Source: JBBROS01 sp965199595 (lineage in GTDB: Bacteria; Pseudomonadota; Alphaproteobacteria; Acetobacterales; Acetobacteraceae). From it: 64,000 nucleotides of DNA. Position numbers and translations under genes: made by a program. Below are positions 59,571 through 64,000 of the stretch, in pieces (the stretch's first letter is position 1; the number at the start of each line of letters is the position of its first letter). Below the pieces are notes generated by a model, which saw nothing but the letters and a program-made list of their open reading frames with translations, ran no database searches and was not told the origin of the DNA. The stretch is taken from the NCBI GenBank assembly GCA_965199595.1, contig OZ241182.1, positions 930,001 to 994,000 on the forward strand. Direction: 5' to 3'.

Positions 59571-60170
59571 ATGATCAAGTCCGCCGTTCGCTTTCTCCCG
59601 GCCGTGGCATCGATGATGCTGCTGGCGGGTGCCGCCCAGGCGCAGATCGCCGCGTCACGCGGGGCACCGGGATGGGAGGAGAGCGGGCAGGCCACCTGGT
59701 ATGGCGGCCGGCACCAGGGGCGGCGGACGAGCAGCGGCGAGATCTTCGACCAGGAGAAGATGACGGCGGCGCATCCGAGCCTGCCGCTGGGCAGCCGGAT
59801 CCGGGTGACGATGCAGGAGACCGGGGCGAGCGTTGTGGTGACGGTGAATGACCGCCAGCCGGCGAGCAACACGCGGGTGATCGATCTGTCCCGGGGTGCT
59901 GCGGCGCGGATCGGGCTGCTGAGCCAGGGCAAGGCGATGGTGACGCTGGGCCCGGTGGGGCGCAGCGAGGAGATCGAGGTTGCGGAGGCGCCGTTCGTGT
60001 CCGATGCGGTGGAGGGCGAGCTTAGCGACGGGTATCCGCGGCGACGTGGTCTGCGACGTATGCACCGCGGCGGCCGAGCGGCCTCGGCGGGCCGTCCGTA
60101 CTATCACGCACCGTCTGTAGTTCAAGTTCGGCGTTCAGCTCAGCCCCGAGCAGCACGGCGTATGCTGTGA
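59571..60170 (+). CDS. rlpA: RlpA-family septal ring lytic transglycosylase (DPBB domain)
   Basis: A 199-residue exported protein. A signal peptide (MIKSAVRFLPAVASMMLLAG, cleavage after AQA) precedes the double-psi beta-barrel: GQATWYGGRHQGRRTSSGE, AAHPSLPLGSRIRVT and VTVNDRQPASNTRVIDLSRG with the catalytic-type Asp. There is no SPOR domain; the last 50 residues are Arg-rich and lie over the convergent yihY gene. ATG 59571 has GAGG six bases upstream; an in-frame ATG at 59547 is the alternative. Confidence 0.88.
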   Translation: MIKSAVRFLPAVASMMLLAGAAQAQIAASRGAPGWEESGQATWYGGRHQGRRTSSGEIFDQEKMTAAHPSLPLGSRIRVTMQETGASVVVTVNDRQPASNTRVIDLSRGAAARIGLLSQGKAMVTLGPVGRSEEIEVAEAPFVSDAVEGELSDGYPRRRGLRRMHRGGRAASAGRPYYHAPSVVQVRRSAQPRAARRML

Positions 60171-61116
60171 CGTAGAACCACATCATGACGCCAACCACGG
60201 TGCCGAGCGGACCGTAGGTGGCGTCGTAGGTGGCGAAGGTCGCGACGTAGTATGAGAAGAGGGCCGAGGCCAGGATCCAGATGAGGGTGGCCACCGCGGA
60301 ACCGGGCGTGACCCAGCTCCAGCGCGGCATCTCCCGGCATGGCCCGTAGCGGTAGAGCAGCGAGAGGCCGAGCATGACGGATGCGATCAGCAGGAGCATG
60401 CTGACCACGCGGATCATGGCGCGCTGGTGGCTGGCGAAGCCGAAGAAGTCGAGTGCTGCCGGCAGGGCCACCAGCAATGCGAGGCCGATGACGGTGCCGA
60501 GGATCACGCAGAGCGTGATGGTGAAGGCGATGGCCTGGTAGGCGAGGAACTTGCGCTGCTCGCGTTCCTCGTAGGCGAGGTTCAGGGCGGCGATGATGGA
60601 TTTGGTGCCGGCGGCGGAGCTCCAGAGGGTGACGGCGGTGCTGGTGAGCAGGCTGGTGGTGAGGGTGCCGGGGGGTTTGGCGACCAGCATCTGGACGCGT
60701 TCGGCGATGAGCTGGAAGGCGGCGGGGGGCAGCAGGTCCCGCAGGACGGCGAGCTGGGGCAGGACGGTGAGGCGGTCGAAGACCAGGCCGTAGACCGAGA
60801 TGAGCATGGAGATGGCGGGGAAGAGGGCCAGGGTGCCGTAGAAGGCGCAGCCGGCGGCGACGAGGGCCACGCGGTCCGTAAGCATTTCGAGGGCGGTGCG
60901 GCGGAGGACGGCCTGCCAGCCGGGCCATTTGATGCCGGCGGGGGTTTCGGCGTGGCGGCCGAGGCTGGCGGCGCCGGGCTCGTTGGCAAGTCGTTCGGCG
61001 GCGGCGACGGTGGAGGCGACCTGCTGCCCGTCCGGGGCCAGGGCGTCGACGATGGGTTGGGCGGAGAGGCCCTCGGTCGAGTCGCTGGTTCTCGCGCTTG
61101 TTTCGTGGGATTTCAA
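60022..61116 (-). CDS. YihY/RNase BN-like membrane protein
   Basis: A 364-residue integral membrane protein of the YihY/UPF0761 family. A hydrophilic N-terminus of about 70 residues precedes six helices: RVALVAAGCAFYGTLALFPA, AVTLWSSAAGTKSIIAAL, EREQRKFLAYQAIAFTITL and FATYDATYGPLGTVVGVMMW. The C-terminal ELNAELELQTVRDSTDGPPR is typical of alphaproteobacterial members, which supports the stop at 60022 although it overlaps rlpA by 149 bases. Despite the old RNase BN name it is not a nuclease. The start is probably TTG 61116 with GGGG seven bases upstream. Confidence 0.85.
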   Translation of the reverse strand: MKSHETSARTSDSTEGLSAQPIVDALAPDGQQVASTVAAAERLANEPGAASLGRHAETPAGIKWPGWQAVLRRTALEMLTDRVALVAAGCAFYGTLALFPAISMLISVYGLVFDRLTVLPQLAVLRDLLPPAAFQLIAERVQMLVAKPPGTLTTSLLTSTAVTLWSSAAGTKSIIAALNLAYEEREQRKFLAYQAIAFTITLCVILGTVIGLALLVALPAALDFFGFASHQRAMIRVVSMLLLIASVMLGLSLLYRYGPCREMPRWSWVTPGSAVATLIWILASALFSYYVATFATYDATYGPLGTVVGVMMWFYVTAYAVLLGAELNAELELQTVRDSTDGPPRPLGRRGAYVADHVAADTRR

Positions 61117-61466
61117 ACCAGTGCCCCTGTATATGCTGGTGTGCTTAGCATGTCTGAGGCGCTGACGGGGATGGTCGCGCGGGGTTGTTGGGGTTCTGCC
61201 GGATATTCGTAAGTTCCGGCTGGATTTTCTCTTGCGTGCCGGGTCATCCGGTCCTATTTGCCGCTTCACGCAGCAACGCACGTGCCTCTGGCCCTGGGGG
61301 GTTACGCAACGACGTCAAGCGTTCTGGCACTTTATCGATACGCTGGTTCGTTCGACCCCGTTCCGTCAACCCCGTCCCACCGATGATCATGGTGGGCAAG
61401 CGTCTGCACCGCCCTTGCATCGAGCATGCTGGGCGGCGCAGGTGCCGAAGCCTGGAGAGTCGCCTG
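61117..61466. other. Divergent intergenic region between yihY and ornithine decarboxylase
   Basis: 350 bases. The frame before the decarboxylase ATG is open and codes an Arg/His-rich stretch (KRLHRPCIEHAGRRRCRSLE) from ATG 61384 or 61390, which is unlike decarboxylase N-termini. Alphaproteobacterial ornithine decarboxylase genes can carry structured leaders (the speF motif); I cannot fold this one reliably. No clear promoter. Confidence 0.4.
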
Positions 61467-62603
61467 ATGACGCCAAAGATTGCCCAGTTCATCGCCGACC
61501 GCGCGCCCGCCACGCCTTGCCTGGTGCTGGATGTGGACCGGGTCGAGCAGAATTACCGGACGCTGACGCGGGTGATGCCGCTGGCGCATGTGTATTATGC
61601 CGTGAAGGCCAATCCGGCGCCGCCGATCCTGGAGCGGCTGGTGGGTCTGGGCAGCAGCTTCGACGCCGCGAGCTTCGAGGAGGTGTCGTACTGCCTGGAT
61701 GCCGGGGCGGAGCCGGGGCGGATCAGCTTCGGCAACACCATCAAGAAGGTTTCGGCCATTCAGCGCGCCCATGCGGCGGGTGTGAGCATGTTCGCGTTCG
61801 ACAGCCGCGAGGAGCTGCGGAAGCTGGCCGAGCATGCGCCGGGTTCGCGGGTGTATTGCCGGCTGCTGGTGGAGAATGACGGGGCCGAGTGGCCGCTGTC
61901 GCGCAAGTTCGGCACCACGGTGGAGACGGCGAAGGAGCTGATGATCGAGGCCGGGTCGCTGGGGCTGGACCCTTATGGGCTGTCGTTCCACGTGGGCAGC
62001 CAGCAGACCACGACGGGCAGCTACGAGACCGCGATCGGGCGGGTCGGCATGTTGTTCAGCGACCTGGCTGCCGCCGGGGTGAACCTGCGGATGGTCAATC
62101 TGGGCGGTGGGTATCCGGTGCGGTACCGCGATGAGATCCCGGGGATCGACCGGTTCGCGGATGCCATCATGGGGGCGATGACCGATCATTTCGGCAATGA
62201 CCTGCCGGAGATCCTGGTGGAGCCGGGGCGGTTCCTGGTTGGGGATGCCGGGGTGATCTGCACCGAGGTGGTGCTGGTGTGCCACAAGGCCAAGGATGAT
62301 CCGGTGCGCTGGGTGTATCTCGACATCGGGCGCTTTGGCGGGCTGGCGGAGACCGAGGGCGAGTCGATCAAGTACCGGTTCGAGACGGCGCATGATGAAG
62401 CCGGGGGCGAGACGGGGCCGGTGGCGATTGCCGGGCCGACGTGCGACGGGGCGGATATCCTGTATGAGCGCTCCAACTACCGGTTGCCGACTGCGTTGCG
62501 GAGCGGGGAGCAGATCCGGATCATGTCGACCGGGGCTTACACGACGACGTATGCGAGCCAGCGGTTCAACGGGTTTGCGCCGTTGAGCGAGCATTACATC
62601 TGA
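61467..62603 (+). CDS. Ornithine/lysine decarboxylase, PLP fold III
   Basis: A 378-residue alanine-racemase-fold decarboxylase making putrescine (or cadaverine). PLP lysine is Lys47 in VYYAVKANPAPP; NLGGGYPVRY binds the phosphate; ILVEPGRFLVG follows; the catalytic Cys326 sits in GPTCDGADIL. ATG 61467 with GGAGAG upstream gives the usual N-terminus TPKIAQFIADRAPATPCLVL. Substrate (Orn, Lys or both) cannot be told by eye. A strong terminator follows. Confidence 0.93.
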   Translation: MTPKIAQFIADRAPATPCLVLDVDRVEQNYRTLTRVMPLAHVYYAVKANPAPPILERLVGLGSSFDAASFEEVSYCLDAGAEPGRISFGNTIKKVSAIQRAHAAGVSMFAFDSREELRKLAEHAPGSRVYCRLLVENDGAEWPLSRKFGTTVETAKELMIEAGSLGLDPYGLSFHVGSQQTTTGSYETAIGRVGMLFSDLAAAGVNLRMVNLGGGYPVRYRDEIPGIDRFADAIMGAMTDHFGNDLPEILVEPGRFLVGDAGVICTEVVLVCHKAKDDPVRWVYLDIGRFGGLAETEGESIKYRFETAHDEAGGETGPVAIAGPTCDGADILYERSNYRLPTALRSGEQIRIMSTGAYTTTYASQRFNGFAPLSEHYI

Positions 62604-62635
62604 GAGTCCGGGGCCTTCCTGCTTCCGGCGATCGA

Positions 62636-62666
62636 GGCTCTCTCCCTATGGGAGGGGGCCTTTTTT
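62636..62666 (+). terminator. Rho-independent terminator after ornithine decarboxylase
   Basis: GGCTCTCTCCC / GGGAGGGGGCC, an 11-base stem with two G-T pairs and a TAT loop, followed by six T residues. The clearest intrinsic terminator in the window. Confidence 0.92.
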
Positions 62667-62700
62667 GTTGCTAGCCTCGGGGGAAACGGGGGAGGCGGGG

Positions 62701-63525
62701 ATGGAGGTTTCCATTCTGGCGGATGTGGATGCGCTGGCGGGGCTGGTGCCGGATGGGGCTTTGGTGGCGTTGCCGCCGGATAATTCGCTGGCGCCGTGTG
62801 CGCTGGTTCGGGCGCTGGTGCGGCGGGGGGTTCGGGGGCTGCGGCTGCTGGGGGTTCCGGTGAGCGGGTATGTCACCGACCTGCTGATCGGGGCGGGGTG
62901 TGTGGCTTCGGTGCAGACCAGTGCCGTGACGCTGGGGGAGGCGGGGTTGGCGCCGCGGTTCACGGCGGCGGTGGCGGCCGGGTCGATCGAGGTGATCGAT
63001 GCGACGTGCCCGGCGATCCATACCATGCTGCAGGCCGCCGAGAAGGGTGTGCCGTTCATGCCGCTGCGGGGGGTGCTGGGCAGCGACCTGGTGGCGCACC
63101 GGCGGGACTGGATGGTGCAGCAGAACCCGTTCAGCGATGTGGCGGACCTGGTGCTGCTGGTGCCGGCGCTGTCGCCTGATGTGGCATTGTTCCATGGGGT
63201 CATGGCGGACCGGGCGGGCAATGTGTGGGTGGGGCGGCGGCGGGAGCTGGCGACGATCGCGCATGCGAGCCGCCGGGTTCTGGTGACGGTGGAGCGGGTG
63301 GTGGAGGGCAACCTGCTGGAGGATGAGCGGTTGGCGCCGGGGGTGATTGCGGCGACGTATATCGAGGCGGTGGCGGTGGAGCCGCTTGGCTGTTGGCCGA
63401 TTGCGCTGCTGGACGAGTATGACGGGGATGCCGGGCATATGCGGGACTATGCGCGGGCGGCGCGGAGCGAGGCCGGGTTCCTGGATTACGTGGAGCGGTT
63501 CGTTCAACAAGGAGACGTGGCGTGA
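62701..63525 (+). CDS. CoA-transferase family I, subunit A
   Basis: A 274-residue subunit of a heteromeric CoA transferase. LVPDGALVALPPDNSLAP near residues 16-33, RGLRLLGVPVSGYVTDLLIG near 42-61, then a conserved RDWMVQQNPFSDVADLVLLV region and DRAGNVWVGRRRELATIAHA. Substrate not identified. ATG 62701 has GGGGGAGGCGGGG upstream. The stop overlaps the next gene (GTGA). Confidence 0.87.
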   Translation: MEVSILADVDALAGLVPDGALVALPPDNSLAPCALVRALVRRGVRGLRLLGVPVSGYVTDLLIGAGCVASVQTSAVTLGEAGLAPRFTAAVAAGSIEVIDATCPAIHTMLQAAEKGVPFMPLRGVLGSDLVAHRRDWMVQQNPFSDVADLVLLVPALSPDVALFHGVMADRAGNVWVGRRRELATIAHASRRVLVTVERVVEGNLLEDERLAPGVIAATYIEAVAVEPLGCWPIALLDEYDGDAGHMRDYARAARSEAGFLDYVERFVQQGDVA

Positions 63526-64000
63526 TTGCGCCGGAAGAGCGGCTGGCCTGGGCCTTGGCGCAGCTGATCCTGGACCCTTCGGCGCCGGTGGCCCGGCATA
63601 TCGCGGTGGGGGCGGCGAGCCCGGTGCCGGCGGCGGCGTGCTGGCTGGTGCGGAAGATGGGGCATCCGGTTCGGCTGTCGCTGCTGCACAAGCGGAGCGG
63701 CAACCCGTTCACCGAGGGGACGCGGGAGCTGTTCGACCTGGCCGGGCAGGGGCGGATCGACCTGTTCTTCCTGGGGGGCGGGCAGATCGATGGGTTTGCC
63801 AATATCAACCTGGTGGGGACCGGGGCGTGGCCGGGGCGGACGGCGCGGTTTCCGGGAAGTTTCGGTTCGGCGTTCATGTACATGATGACGCCGCGGACCA
63901 TCCTGTTCCGGGAGGAGCATAGTTTGCGGGTGCTGGTGCCGCGGGTGGATCACGTGAGTGCGGCGGGGGTTTCGCCGGCGGGGGTGTTCCGGCGCGGGAC
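63522..64000 (+). CDS. CoA-transferase family I, subunit B (3' end outside window)
   Basis: The first 159 codons of the partner subunit, open to the window edge. VGAASPVPAAACWLVRKMG near residues 29-47, FFLGGGQIDGFANINLVG near 87-104 and FPGSFGSAFMYMMTPRTI near 115-132 match the B-subunit pattern. The GTG start overlaps the subunit A stop, so a 1:1 complex is expected. The catalytic glutamate region cannot be assigned with certainty by eye. Confidence 0.85.
   Translation, partial: MIAPEERLAWALAQLILDPSAPVARHIAVGAASPVPAAACWLVRKMGHPVRLSLLHKRSGNPFTEGTRELFDLAGQGRIDLFFLGGGQIDGFANINLVGTGAWPGRTARFPGSFGSAFMYMMTPRTILFREEHSLRVLVPRVDHVSAAGVSPAGVFRRG

Overview
The window is 64 kb of G+C-rich (by eye near 70%) bacterial chromosome. 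It is almost fully coding, with many 4-base ATGA/GTGA gene overlaps. Gene content points to an alphaproteobacterium of the Acetobacteraceae/Rhodospirillales type: a hopanoid-modification cluster (hpnN, hpnK, hpnJ, hpnI, hpnM, hpnH, hpnG with an embedded dxs), osmoregulated glucan genes, tatBC-serS, and the alphaproteobacterial LexA operator (GTTC-N7-GTTC) between uvrA and ssb. The genus call is inference; no 16S gene is present.

Layout. 1-1.9 kb: 3' part of clpA and a DUF427 gene. 1.9-6.7 kb: a branched-chain amino-acid type ABC operon in which the second permease and first ATPase are fused (livK, livH, livMG, livF), divergent from a thiamine-diphosphate enzyme gene (6.7-8.4 kb) and followed by a DUF4214 repeat protein. 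9.6-21.1 kb: hopanoid genes. hpnN runs forward; dxs-hpnM-hpnI-hpnJ-hpnK form one tightly coupled reverse operon; hpnH is divergent from dxs. 20-24.2 kb: a reverse operon that puts hpnG downstream of a three-gene nitrile hydratase/thiocyanate hydrolase-like set, an SH3 protein, a DsrE-like protein and a MoeB/ThiF-type adenylyltransferase. 24.3-26.1 kb: queC, dedA and a degenerate M23 peptidase. 26.1-29.8 kb: a peptide/nickel-type ABC operon with no binding protein. 29.9-33.5 kb: opgG/D and opgH. 33.5-41.5 kb: MBL hydrolase, DUF815 ATPase, yajC, sodB, an NDUFAF6-like protein, a PEP-CTERM protein, uvrA and ssb.

41.7-46.6 kb is the unusual part. A prolyl-oligopeptidase gene is broken by a one-base frameshift. 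It is followed by an A+T-rich island of about 2 kb carrying a P-loop (ORC/CDC6-like) ATPase split over two frames, ending at a double palindrome. 46.7-64 kb is core: gyrA, coaD, two tandem cyclophilins, tRNA-Lys(UUU), a CVNH-repeat protein, a cold-shock gene, tatB-tatC-serS, an aminotransferase, a YpfJ-type metallopeptidase, thiS-thiG, rlpA overlapping a convergent yihY, an ornithine decarboxylase, and the two subunits of a CoA transferase (the second runs off the window).

Functionally, dxs supplies isoprenoid precursors. HpnH and HpnG build the ribosyl side chain, HpnI, HpnK and HpnJ build the cyclitol-ether head group, and HpnN/HpnM handle transport. The squalene/hopene core enzymes are not in this window. 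The best candidates for new biology are the split ATPase island and the coupling of hpnG to the nitrile hydratase/thiocyanate hydrolase-like operon.
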